This document shows, piece by piece, positions 1-7,815 of a stretch of 64,000 nt of DNA; positions within the stretch are counted from its first letter, which is position 1; the number at the start of each line of letters is the position of its first letter. Both the position numbers and the translations under genes were made by a program. The stretch covers positions 7,688,001-7,752,000 of the forward strand of contig NZ_CP061281.1 in assembly GCF_014621695.1 (NCBI RefSeq). Reading direction: 5' to 3'. A model generated the notes under the pieces. The model did not search any database, was not told the origin of the DNA, and saw only the letters and a program-made list of their open reading frames with translations. The DNA comes from Streptomyces xanthii. Its GTDB lineage: Bacteria; Actinomycetota; Actinomycetes; Streptomycetales; Streptomycetaceae.

Positions 1-128
1 TCCTCCCAGGAGGCGAACCCCTCCGGTACCGGAGGTACGACGTACCCGAGGACTTCGCACCAGAATGCGGCGAGGCGCGTGGGTTCCGCGCAGTCGATGG
101 TCACCTGGAGCTGCTTGATCGTGGACAT
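1..128 (-). CDS. VOC (glyoxalase-like) family protein, 3' part outside window
   Basis: The gene reads leftward off the window edge, so only the first 42 residues are visible. They begin MSTIKQLQVTIDCAEPTRLA and continue with AAFWCEVLGY. This is the usual first beta-alpha unit of a vicinal-oxygen-chelate domain: a strand followed by 'A.FW...LGY'. Members are metal-dependent dioxygenases, resistance proteins or isomerases, and the substrate cannot be guessed from this fragment. The ATG is the only sensible start in the frame. Confidence 0.75.
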   Translation of the reverse strand, partial: MSTIKQLQVTIDCAEPTRLAAFWCEVLGYVVPPVPEGFASWE

Positions 129-199
129 CGGCGCACGATAGCAGTGGCCCCGCTCGTCTCCGCAGGTGGGAAGGCTCGTGCGCGGCGGGGGGCGCCGTC

Positions 200-616
200 C
201 TACGCCCGGTGGGAAGTCTCGCCGAGGCTGCCGGGAGTGCCGGGAGGTGTGGGCGTCGTGATGCCGCTGCCCGCACCGCTGCTGTAGTGGGTGCCCAGCT
301 CCTCGTGGTACTCGGTGTTGCCGAGGTGCTTGTTCTTGTCGAACTCAGGAGCAGCCTTGATCTGCTCCTTGCTGCGCCCGACGCTGATCGTCTTCGCGTC
401 CGGGTCGATGTGCGTGATCGTGCCGGCGGGCAGCATGACCTCCTTGCCGAAGATCCACACGCCGGTGTCGACGACGATGTACTGGCCTCCGACCTCCTGG
501 GAGTGTTTGTCGACCTTGCCGATGCTGCCGTCCGTCGCCTCGACCTTGTACCCGGTCAGATCGGTGTCCGGGGTGTAGCCGGCGGCGGACGGGTAGTTCC
601 AGATGCTCTCGCTCAT
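200..616 (-). CDS. PRC-barrel domain protein
   Basis: 138 residues. A PRC-barrel beta domain fills about residues 18-85, with the pattern 'G..V.A.DG.IGKVD' followed by 'YIVVDTGVWIFGKEVMLPAG'. A flexible tail rich in Gly, Pro, Thr and Ser follows. There is no signal peptide, so it is probably cytoplasmic. PRC-barrel proteins of this size are common stress or general proteins in Streptomyces with no defined reaction. The start is supported by a GGAGGA-type Shine-Dalgarno just upstream. It is divergent from the oxidoreductase at 916 across 299 bases that hold no other gene I can see. Confidence 0.85.
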   Translation of the reverse strand: MSESIWNYPSAAGYTPDTDLTGYKVEATDGSIGKVDKHSQEVGGQYIVVDTGVWIFGKEVMLPAGTITHIDPDAKTISVGRSKEQIKAAPEFDKNKHLGNTEYHEELGTHYSSGAGSGITTPTPPGTPGSLGETSHRA

Positions 617-915
617 GAGTCATCCTCCGCAGATCGTGGTACGCGGACGATTGCTGCGTTTCGTGCGGTGCGCCCGATTTTGCGCTCGCGGCCCGAGTTC
701 CCTGCCGCGCGGGGATAAACCTGCTCGTCCTCTGGATGCGGGACCGGGCGGCTGGAGTCCGAGGGGCCACAGGCGGCGCGAGCGGCGTCGCCGACGTGTG
801 TCGGCCGTGATGTATGTACGACACAAGCAGCGGGCTAGGGTGGCAACGGGGGAAGGGGCGTCACCGTCGACGCCGGCAAACGCCACGCCCCAAGGGGAAA
901 GGGAGAACACCGCAC

Positions 916-1896
916 GTGAGCACTGCCTCGTTCACTTCTCGCGTCCTGGCCCTCGAGGAGTTCGGCACGCTGCCGAGGCTCGCGGAGCGGACCGTGCCCG
1001 CGCCGATGCCCGGTCACACCCTGGTCCGGGTGGTCGCGGCCACCGTCGCCCATCTCGACCTGAACATCCTCGACGGGCAGTTCGGAATCCTTCCCCAGCT
1101 GCCGTTCGTCCCCGGCACCCAGGGCAGCGGCTACGTCGTCGCTTCGGACACACACCCTGAGGGGGCGCTCGTCCGACTGCGCGGCGAAGGACTGGGGCTG
1201 AGCCGCGACGGCGCCTGGACCGAGCACGCGCTCGTCCCGGACGCCGCCGTGGAAACCATGCCCGAGGGCACCGACCCCGCTCTGGCCTGCATCTACTTCT
1301 CGCCGGTCGGCACCGCCTGGGCGGCGGTGCACGCGATCGCCAAGGTGCGGCCGGGGGAGCGGGTGCTGGTGACCGGCGCGTCCGGCGCGGTCGGCGCCAT
1401 GGCCGCACAGCTCGCGGCACGGGCCGGTGCGGAGGTGATCGGAGCGGTAGGGCGTCAGGCGAAGCTGCGGCACGTACCCGGCGTCGCCAAGGCGCTGCTC
1501 GCCTCCGAACTCACCGAGGAGGCGATCGGGGGCAAGGTCGACGCGCTGATCGACACGGTCGGCGGCCGGATCCTGCGCGACGCCCTCACCCTCGTCCGCC
1601 CACGAGGCAGAGCCGCGCTCCTCGGCTACACGGCCGGCCGCGAACTCGCCCTGGACCTCGCGGACTTCTTCCTCGCCGACGTCGCGCTCCTCCCCGTCAA
1701 CATGATCTCCCGCGGTCAGGAAGTGGCTCCCGAAGTGCTGCGCCTGCTGCCTGACCTGTCCTCGGGCGCGCTGACCCTGCCGTACGAGCGGTACCGAATG
1801 GACGCGCTCGGCGAAGCCGTGGAGCGGCTGCGTACGGGCAGCGCTGTGGGAAGGATCGTGCTCGACATGGGGGATACCGGCGATACCGGCCTCTGA
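916..1896 (+). CDS. Zinc-independent MDR oxidoreductase (quinone-oxidoreductase-like)
   Basis: 326 residues from a GTG start. The frame is open further upstream, but that part is Arg-rich junk without homology, and an AGGGAGA-type ribosome site sits just before this GTG. It has the two-domain fold of medium-chain dehydrogenases: a GroES-like N-terminal part (about 1-120) and a Rossmann domain with GASGAVG at residues 154-160 binding NAD(P)H. The catalytic GHE and structural four-Cys zinc motifs are absent, which places it with quinone reductases and enoyl reductases rather than alcohol dehydrogenases. The substrate is unknown. It is a single gene, convergent with the aldo/keto reductase relic. 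Confidence 0.85.
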   Translation: MSTASFTSRVLALEEFGTLPRLAERTVPAPMPGHTLVRVVAATVAHLDLNILDGQFGILPQLPFVPGTQGSGYVVASDTHPEGALVRLRGEGLGLSRDGAWTEHALVPDAAVETMPEGTDPALACIYFSPVGTAWAAVHAIAKVRPGERVLVTGASGAVGAMAAQLAARAGAEVIGAVGRQAKLRHVPGVAKALLASELTEEAIGGKVDALIDTVGGRILRDALTLVRPRGRAALLGYTAGRELALDLADFFLADVALLPVNMISRGQEVAPEVLRLLPDLSSGALTLPYERYRMDALGEAVERLRTGSAVGRIVLDMGDTGDTGL

Positions 1897-1915
1897 TCTC
1901 TGCACAGGTGGGGAT

Positions 1916-2263
1916 CCTCTGTGTCAGCAGCGCGTCTCGATCGCCAGGAGTCACCGTACGGAGATGTTCACCGGCCAGGTCGTCGCGTCCGTACTTTCCG
2001 GTGAAGACCCCGCGGCCCAGCGGTGAGTACGGCACGACCCCCAGCCCGAGCTCGCGCGCCATGGGAATCAGGTCGCGTTCACCGGTGCGTTCCTTCAGGC
2101 TGTACTCGATCTGCAGCGCGACCAGGGGCGACCAGCCCCGCAGGTCGGAGATCGCCTGCATGCGCGACACCTGCCAGGAGGGGACGTTGGACATGGCCAC
2201 GTACGGGACCTTGCCCTGACGCACGAGATCGTCCAGGCCGCGCAAGATCTCCGAGATCGCTCA
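1916..2263 (-). pseudogene. Aldo/keto reductase relic (central fragment)
   Basis: About 115 residues of clear aldo/keto reductase sequence read leftward: RGLDDLVRQGKVPYVAMSNV, then the 'W.....QIEY.L' strand, then 'RELGLGVVPYSPLGRGV', ending after GDRDALLTQR. The N-terminal third, with the catalytic Asp-Tyr-Lys, and the C-terminal cofactor-binding part are missing, and the frame runs into unrelated sequence on both sides. No plausible start or ribosome site is present. It is a decayed remnant between the MDR gene and the carbonic anhydrase. The following bases, 2264-2507, hold no gene I can support. Confidence 0.75.
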
Positions 2264-2507
2264 CCCGCGCGCGGCTTGGGCCGCACATCCGGAGGACGGG
2301 TGCTGTCCGATCGCACAGCCGAATTCGCCACGCACGAGGAGGATTTCGCCCGTCTGAGGGTCGAACAGGACATCAAGGTCAACGGTCGCGGCACCAAGGC
2401 GATGAGGCGCCCTGAGATCGGCGTGATCTCCGTACGGTTCGAGGTCGTCGTGCCTCTGGAGGGGGCGCGGAGAGGTGCCCTCTGCCGGTGCCTCGTAGGC
2501 TGCCGTC

Positions 2508-3134
2508 ATGACCGATACCCAGAACCTGACGCCCCGCGACGCCTTTGAGCTGCTCATGGCCGGTAATCAGCGCTTTGTCGCCGGCACGTCCGAGCACCCG
2601 AACCAGGACGCGGCCCGGCGCACGGAGATCGCGCCGTCCCAGCAGCCGTTCGCGGTGCTGTTCGGGTGCTCCGACTCCCGGCTGGCCGCCGAGATCATCT
2701 TCGACCGAGGGCTGGGGGACCTGTTCGTGGTCCGCACCGCGGGCCATGTCGCCGGCACCGAGGTTCTCGGTTCCATCGAGTTCGGTGTGAGCGTGCTCAG
2801 TGCCCCGCTGGTCGTCGTGCTCGGCCACGACTCGTGCGGCGCCGTCGGCGCCGCCTGTTCCGCGCTGGAGACCGGTAAGACGCCGGGCGGCTTCGTCCGT
2901 GACGTGGTCGAACGGGTGACCCCGAGCGTGCTCGCCGCCCGTGCCGCCGGGCGGGAGAAGCCCGACGAGATCCTGGCCGAGCACATCGAGCACACGGTGG
3001 ATCTGCTGCTGGAACGCTCTCGCGCCCTGGCCGAGGCGGTGGACGCGGGCCGTCTCGGCGTGGTGGGGCTCTCCTACCGGCTGGCCGACGGCAGCGCACA
3101 ACTCGTGGCAACCCGCGGCCTCGGCACGTCCTGA
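2508..3134 (+). CDS. Beta-class carbonic anhydrase
   Basis: 208 residues. It interconverts carbon dioxide and bicarbonate in the cytoplasm. The zinc site is complete: CSDSR at residues 54-58 gives Cys54 and the Asp56/Arg58 dyad, and GHDSCG supplies His107 and Cys110. Length and motif spacing fit bacterial beta-CAs. The ATG is preceded by 'GTAGGCTGCCGTC', a weak ribosome site, but no other start fits the family N-terminus. A strong hairpin follows the stop, so the gene is probably monocistronic. Confidence 0.95.
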   Translation: MTDTQNLTPRDAFELLMAGNQRFVAGTSEHPNQDAARRTEIAPSQQPFAVLFGCSDSRLAAEIIFDRGLGDLFVVRTAGHVAGTEVLGSIEFGVSVLSAPLVVVLGHDSCGAVGAACSALETGKTPGGFVRDVVERVTPSVLAARAAGREKPDEILAEHIEHTVDLLLERSRALAEAVDAGRLGVVGLSYRLADGSAQLVATRGLGTS

Positions 3135-3185
3135 CTGTCCAGCGCCTTCGGCCGGATTCCGGCCCGGGTCACTGACCGGACTCTT

Positions 3186-3222
3186 GCCGCGCGGCCTGCC
3201 TCGAGACGGCAGGCCGCGCGGC
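3186..3222. terminator. Bidirectional hairpin terminator
   Basis: A perfect 15-bp GC-rich stem (3186-3200 with 3208-3222) and a 7-base loop lie between two convergent genes, the carbonic anhydrase and sua5. There is no U-tract, which is usual for Streptomyces terminators. Confidence 0.8.
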
Positions 3223-3239
3223 ACGGCATCAGCCCGTGG

Positions 3240-4223
3240 TCACACGACGGTCCGGGGCCCCGCCGCGCGCCGCAGCCGGTTGGCGATCGCCAGGCCCAGC
3301 CCCGCTTCCGCGGGCAGTGACGCGACGACGAGGTCGCATCCGCGCTCGTCGAACTCCCGCAGGAACCCGTACAGCCGGCGCGCGTAGTCGGACATCGAAC
3401 CCGGGACCGTCACCACGGTGTGCGCCTTCACGTCGGCGTCCGTGAGGGCGGCGGGGAGCAGAACGCCCACCTGGTGCCCCGACGCCTGGGCCCGTGCCGC
3501 TTCGGCGGCGACCTCTTCCGCCTCGACGAGGACGACACGAGCGCGCGGGGCGTAGTGGGAGGGGTGCTGGCCCGGCACCCGGACCTGGCTCGCCGAAGGA
3601 ACGTCGATCGGGTGGCCCAGCACCTTTTCGAGGTCTTCGCGTGTCACCCCGCCGGGCCGCAAGATCGTCGGGATCTCGCTCGTGACGTCGACGATCGTGG
3701 ACTCGACTCCGACCGCACAGCGGCCGCCGTCCAGCACGAAGTCGACGGCGTCGCCGAGCTCGGCACGGACGTCGTCGGCGGTGGTGGGGCTGACCTGCCC
3801 GAAACGGTTGGCGGACGGGGCCGTGACACCGCCGCCGAACGCCGCCAGCAAGGAGAGGGCGACGGGGTGGTCCGGCACCCGCACGGCCACCGTCTCCAAG
3901 CCGCCCGTCGCTTCGAGGGGGACCCGTGGCCCCCGGCGCAGGACCAGCGTGAGAGGCCCGGGCCAGAAATGCTCCGCCAGCAGCCGGGCGGTCGCGGGCA
4001 CCTCCCGCACCCAGTCGTCCAGCTGCTCGGAACCGCCGATGTGGACGATCAGCGGATGGGACGGCGGACGCCCCTTGACCTGGAAGATGCGTGAGACGGC
4101 CTCGGGGTTCTCGGCGTCGGCTCCCAGTCCGTAGACGGTCTCGGTCGGGAGGGCCACCAGACCGCCGGCGCGCAGCACACCGGCGGCCTTCTCGATGTCA
4201 TGGGTTCCTGCGTTCACGTCCAC
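3240..4223 (-). CDS. sua5: L-threonylcarbamoyladenylate synthase (Sua5/TsaC type)
   Basis: 327 residues. It makes threonylcarbamoyl-AMP from Thr, bicarbonate and ATP for the t6A37 modification of ANN-decoding tRNAs. The YrdC domain (about 1-185) shows PTETVYGLG at 26-34 and KGRP at 50-53. A C-terminal Sua5 domain (about 200-327), starting near 'VPGQHPSHYAPRA', makes this the long form. Streptomyces usually keep a separate housekeeping short copy, so this may be a second paralogue. It lies downstream of the TetR gene with 46 bases between them and could be co-transcribed. Confidence 0.9.
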   Translation of the reverse strand: MDVNAGTHDIEKAAGVLRAGGLVALPTETVYGLGADAENPEAVSRIFQVKGRPPSHPLIVHIGGSEQLDDWVREVPATARLLAEHFWPGPLTLVLRRGPRVPLEATGGLETVAVRVPDHPVALSLLAAFGGGVTAPSANRFGQVSPTTADDVRAELGDAVDFVLDGGRCAVGVESTIVDVTSEIPTILRPGGVTREDLEKVLGHPIDVPSASQVRVPGQHPSHYAPRARVVLVEAEEVAAEAARAQASGHQVGVLLPAALTDADVKAHTVVTVPGSMSDYARRLYGFLREFDERGCDLVVASLPAEAGLGLAIANRLRRAAGPRTVV

Positions 4224-4269
4224 AATCCTAGAAGGCCGACGAGAGCACCTCCGGACCGTCCCCGGAAGG

Positions 4270-4926
4270 TCAGGGCGTCGACGTCAGGTACGCGATGACC
4301 ATGTCGCCGAGCATCGTCCGGTAGTGCTCGCGCCGCCCCGGCTGCGTGAGGTCGCGTCCGAACAGAGCCTGGAAGGTGTGCCGGTTGGCCACTCTGAAGA
4401 AGCAGAACGAGCTGATCATCGCGTGCAGGTCGACGGCGTCCACGTCGGCCGTGAAGACGCCCTGCTCGCGCCCGGCCTCCAGGATGCGGCCGATGACCTC
4501 GGTCGCGGGGGAGCTGAGGGAGCCCAGGCTCGAGGCTGCCGCGATGTGCTCGGCCTCGTGGATGTTCTCGATGCTGACCAGGCGGATGAAGTCGGGGTGT
4601 GCCTCGTGGTGGTCGAAGGTGAGCTCGGCCAGGCGGCGGATCGCGGACACCGGGTCCAGGTGCTCGACGTCGAGCTGCTGCTCCTGGCGCCGGATGACCG
4701 CGTAGGCCCGCTCCAGGACCGCGGTGAAGAGCTGCTCCTTGCTGCCGAAGTAGTAGTAGATCATCCGCTTCGTGGTGCGCATGCGGGCGGCGATCTCGTC
4801 CACGCGCGCGCCCGTGAAGCCGAGGCGGGCGAACTCCTCCGTGGCCACGTCGAGGATCTCCGCCTGGGTCCGAGCCGCGTCGCGGGTGCGCCTGGCGGGC
4901 TTGGCTGACGGGGGAACGGCGGCCAT
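4270..4926 (-). CDS. TetR-family regulator, likely of quinate/shikimate genes
   Basis: 218 residues. The N-terminal helix-turn-helix (about 22-68, 'IAARMRTTKRMIYYYFGSKEQLF') is typical TetR. The C-terminal ligand domain contains a TetR_C-like 'HPDFIRLVSIENIHEAEH' stretch. The ATG has a GAGGAG ribosome site and opens MAAVPPSAKPARRTRDAART. It is the last gene of a leftward run transporter - shikimate dehydrogenase - dehydroshikimate dehydratase - tetR. By position it should control those genes, perhaps with shikimate, quinate or protocatechuate as ligand. Candidate operators lie at 7717 and 9311. Confidence 0.88.
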   Translation of the reverse strand: MAAVPPSAKPARRTRDAARTQAEILDVATEEFARLGFTGARVDEIAARMRTTKRMIYYYFGSKEQLFTAVLERAYAVIRRQEQQLDVEHLDPVSAIRRLAELTFDHHEAHPDFIRLVSIENIHEAEHIAAASSLGSLSSPATEVIGRILEAGREQGVFTADVDAVDLHAMISSFCFFRVANRHTFQALFGRDLTQPGRREHYRTMLGDMVIAYLTSTP

Positions 4927-5008
4927 GCGGCTCCTCGCTGAGACGGACTGTCCGGGGCCCGTCAGTCTAACGTCGGCCGTCACAGCAGGTCGTAGGCGTC
5001 GGCGCGGG

Positions 5009-6805
5009 TCAGACGCCGTGCTGGTACGCGTGCTGCGCGGCCAGCCGGACACCCGCGTTCTGTGCCCCGTAGCCGCGATAGCCACCGGTGCGTTGCACCA
5101 GCTCGAAGAAGACCCGCCCGATGGTCGGGGTGTAGCAATGGAAGAACTCCCCCGTCTCGTCGCGGTCGTAGAGGATGCCCGACTCCCGCAGTGTCCGCAG
5201 AAGGTGTGGCTCGATGTCGTGGCGCGCGTCCAGATCGTCGTAGTAGTTGTCGGGGATCGGCAGCAGTCCCGCGCCCCGCTCCCGCAGGAGACGGGCCGTG
5301 GCGACGATGTCGTCCGTGGCCAGCGCGATGTGCTGGAAGCGGACGTTCTCCTCGCCCGGCGCGGGGGCGACGTTGAGGGCGATCCGCACGCCACCGTCCG
5401 GGCCGGCGACGGCGCGGCTGCGGAACAGCCCGTACGGGTCGGCCAGGTCGAGGCTCTCATCGGCCTGGAGCCCCAGGACGCGCCGGTAGAACAGTGAGGC
5501 TTCGTCGAACTGGTGCCATGGCTGGGTCAGCGCGATGTGGTCGATGCGACTGACGCCACCGGCCGGCTCCGCGTGCGTCGGCGGCAGACCGGTGAAGTCG
5601 TCGGTCCAGCTCGGATGGTCCGGCTTGCCCGTACGGCAGAAGAACAGCTGCGTGGCGTCGGGTGCGGCGACGGCATCCAGCGGAGTGTCCTTCGGGCCGC
5701 GCCGGCGCGGGACGACGGGGGCGAGCAGTGCCTCCGCGCGCCGTGCGGCCTGTGCCGGGTCGGGGGTCTCCAGGCCGATGGCGGCCAGGGCGGGTCCGCC
5801 GCGGTGGCCGCCCGCGCCGGTGTTCACCAGGATCCGGGCCTCGCCCTGCTGCCACAGTTCGACCGGTTTGGAGGTGTGCCGTCCGGCACGGGAGAAGCCC
5901 AGTGCCCCCAGTACGCCGCGCAGCGGCTCGGTGTCGGCCGCGGTCAGCTCGGCGAAGGCGAAACCCGAAGGGGCGGCCGCGGCGGGCGGCGCGGCAAGTC
6001 CCGCGGACTCCTCGAGGAGAAGGAGGGAGCGCAGCGCGTCGACGGCGGTGGACGCCGCGCCTGCCTGCCGGAAGACGTCGTTGAACACTTCGAGGGACAG
6101 GGGGCCTCGGTATCCGGCTTTGACGGCCGCCGCCACCACGCCGGCGACATCGAGGCCGCCCTGGCCCGGGAAGCAGCGGTAGTGGCGGCTCCACTGCAGG
6201 ACGTCCATCGCCATCAGCGGTGCGTCGGCCAGCTGGAGGAAGAAGATCTTCTCGCCGGGGATGTCGGTGATACCGCCAGGATCGCCTGCCCGGGAGAGGA
6301 TGTGGAAGCTGTCCAGGCAGGTGCCGAGGGCCGGATGGTCGGCCTGTTCGACGATCCGCCAGGCGTGGTCGTACGTATCGACGTGTCGGCCCCAGGCGAG
6401 TGCCTCGTACGCGATGCGGATGCCGCGCCGCTGTGCCCGGTCCGCGAGCTGTCGCAACTGTTCGGCGGCGAGAGCGTCGTCGTCCAGGGATTCCGGGGCG
6501 ACGCTGGAGCAGACCAGCAGCAGATCGGCGCCCAGCCGCTCCATCACGTCGAACTTCCGTTCCGCGCGCCGGAGGTTGCGGGCGAGCAGCTCGGCGGGGA
6601 CGGCCTCGAAGTCGCGGAACGGCTGGTAGAGGTCGATGCTCAGGCCGAGGTCGGCGCAGCGCAGGCGCACGTCCTCGGGGCTGAGCGAGGTGGAGAGCAG
6701 ATCGTTCTCGAAGATCTCCACGCCGTCGAAGCCGGCGGTGGCGATGGCGGTGAGCTTCTCGGAGAGCGGGCCGCTGAGGGAGACGGTGGCGATCGACTTG
6801 CGCAA
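5009..6805 (-). CDS. quiC: 3-dehydroshikimate dehydratase fused to HPPD-like domain (QuiC1 type)
   Basis: 598 residues in two halves. Residues 1-265 form a sugar-phosphate-isomerase TIM barrel. The metal ligands recalled for Pseudomonas QuiC1 are all present at the same numbers: Glu134, Asp165, Gln191 and Glu239, plus His168. This half should convert 3-dehydroshikimate to protocatechuate. Residues from about 415 form a 4-hydroxyphenylpyruvate-dioxygenase-like domain with the three usual iron ligands visible (His near 422, His near 491, Glu near 567), although the role of this half in the family is unclear. It starts 21 bases after the shikimate dehydrogenase stop and is clearly in its operon. 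Pathway: shikimate or quinate to protocatechuate and the beta-ketoadipate route. Confidence 0.92.
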   Translation of the reverse strand: MRKSIATVSLSGPLSEKLTAIATAGFDGVEIFENDLLSTSLSPEDVRLRCADLGLSIDLYQPFRDFEAVPAELLARNLRRAERKFDVMERLGADLLLVCSSVAPESLDDDALAAEQLRQLADRAQRRGIRIAYEALAWGRHVDTYDHAWRIVEQADHPALGTCLDSFHILSRAGDPGGITDIPGEKIFFLQLADAPLMAMDVLQWSRHYRCFPGQGGLDVAGVVAAAVKAGYRGPLSLEVFNDVFRQAGAASTAVDALRSLLLLEESAGLAAPPAAAAPSGFAFAELTAADTEPLRGVLGALGFSRAGRHTSKPVELWQQGEARILVNTGAGGHRGGPALAAIGLETPDPAQAARRAEALLAPVVPRRRGPKDTPLDAVAAPDATQLFFCRTGKPDHPSWTDDFTGLPPTHAEPAGGVSRIDHIALTQPWHQFDEASLFYRRVLGLQADESLDLADPYGLFRSRAVAGPDGGVRIALNVAPAPGEENVRFQHIALATDDIVATARLLRERGAGLLPIPDNYYDDLDARHDIEPHLLRTLRESGILYDRDETGEFFHCYTPTIGRVFFELVQRTGGYRGYGAQNAGVRLAAQHAYQHGV

Positions 6806-6826
6806 GGGGGTGCTCCTCTTGATGAC

Positions 6827-7687
6827 TCAGACCGGGGTGGCGGCCAGGCGGGCGAGGTCGGTGAGCATGTGTTCGGTGTGGGGCTCGAGGCCGGTGAAGA
6901 GCCGGAAGGCGTCGGCGGCCTGGAAGACGGCCATGCCGCCGCCGTCGAGCGTGCGGCAGCCGAGCGCCGCTGCCTGGCGCAGCAGCTCGGTCTCCAGTGG
7001 GCGGTAGACCACCTCGGCCACCCACATCGCGGGGCGGAGCAGCTCCGCGGGCAGCGGCATCCCGGGGTGGGCGGCCATCCCGGTGGGGGTGGCGTGGACG
7101 AGCCCGTCGGCGTCGGCCAGGTGCCCCGGCGCGTCCGCCACGGCGGCTCCGGACGCCCGTCCTGGGCCGAAGCGTTCGGTCAACGCGCCGGCCAGCCGGT
7201 CGGCGCGCGCGGGGTCGGTGTCGAGCAGGGTGAGGCGGTCGACGCCGAGGGTCAGCAGCGCGTGCGCCACAGCCGCGCCAGCCCCGCCCGCTCCGAGCTG
7301 GACGACATGTTCGGTCGGGACGTCGCGCAGGCCGCGGGCGAAGGACTGGGCGAAGCCGGTGACGTCGGTGTTGTGCCCGATCGCGCGGCCGCCGCTGAAG
7401 ACGACGGTGTTCACCGCGCCGAGCCCGGCCGCCTCCGGGGCCAGCTCGTCGAGGTGCTCGATCACGAGCTGCTTGCAGGGGTGGGTGATGTTCAGTCCGT
7501 CGAAGCCGAGCCGGCGGGCCGCGCGCAGCAGTTCGCCGACGTCCTCGGGAGCGATGCCCAGCACGTCGATGTCGAGGGTGCGGTAGACCAGACGGACACC
7601 GTGCCGGTCGGCCTCGCGTTCATGGAGTGCGGGGGACAGCGAGGGGCCGATGCCGCTGCCGATCAGGCCGGTGAGGTACGAGGTCAT
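6827..7687 (-). CDS. Shikimate/quinate dehydrogenase (AroE/QsuD-like, probably NAD-linked)
   Basis: 286 residues. The substrate site is complete: the SLSP serines near 16-18, catalytic Lys72 in THPCKQ, and Asp108 in NTDVTGF. The Rossmann loop is GAGGAG at 132-137. The second strand ends in 'LLDTDPARA', placing an acidic residue (Asp156) where NADP-dependent AroE enzymes carry a basic NRT/NRS patch. This suggests NAD and a catabolic role, as in Corynebacterium QsuD. It should feed 3-dehydroshikimate to the dehydratase encoded 21 bases downstream. A candidate operator lies about 30 bases upstream of the start. Confidence 0.88.
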   Translation of the reverse strand: MTSYLTGLIGSGIGPSLSPALHEREADRHGVRLVYRTLDIDVLGIAPEDVGELLRAARRLGFDGLNITHPCKQLVIEHLDELAPEAAGLGAVNTVVFSGGRAIGHNTDVTGFAQSFARGLRDVPTEHVVQLGAGGAGAAVAHALLTLGVDRLTLLDTDPARADRLAGALTERFGPGRASGAAVADAPGHLADADGLVHATPTGMAAHPGMPLPAELLRPAMWVAEVVYRPLETELLRQAAALGCRTLDGGGMAVFQAADAFRLFTGLEPHTEHMLTDLARLAATPV

Positions 7688-7716
7688 CCAATGCTCCCGT
7701 GGTTCGGACGCGCCAC

Positions 7717-7738
7717 TTAATAACTAACTAGTTCGTAC
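7717..7738. promoter_or_regulatory. Candidate TetR operator / promoter of quinate-shikimate operon
   Basis: This AT-rich stretch stands out in GC-rich surroundings, about 30 bases upstream of the shikimate dehydrogenase start. It contains the palindrome AACTAGTT (7726-7733) and the 11-mer TAAC-TA-ACTAG (7721-7731). The same TAACNNACTAG pattern occurs in the same orientation upstream of the transporter gene at 9315-9325. It is inferred to bind the TetR regulator encoded at 4270-4926. Confidence 0.55.
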
Positions 7739-7815
7739 ATTACGGTGCCGGGGCGGCCGGTGGAAGTGCCTGGGGAGGGGCCACCCCGGCGAAGGGGGCC
7801 GGCTGGCGGGCTCGC

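Noticed and set aside
2276..2548. Short frames between the aldo/keto reductase relic and carbonic anhydrase
   Set aside because: No homology, no consistent codon bias and no start signal; probably decayed sequence.
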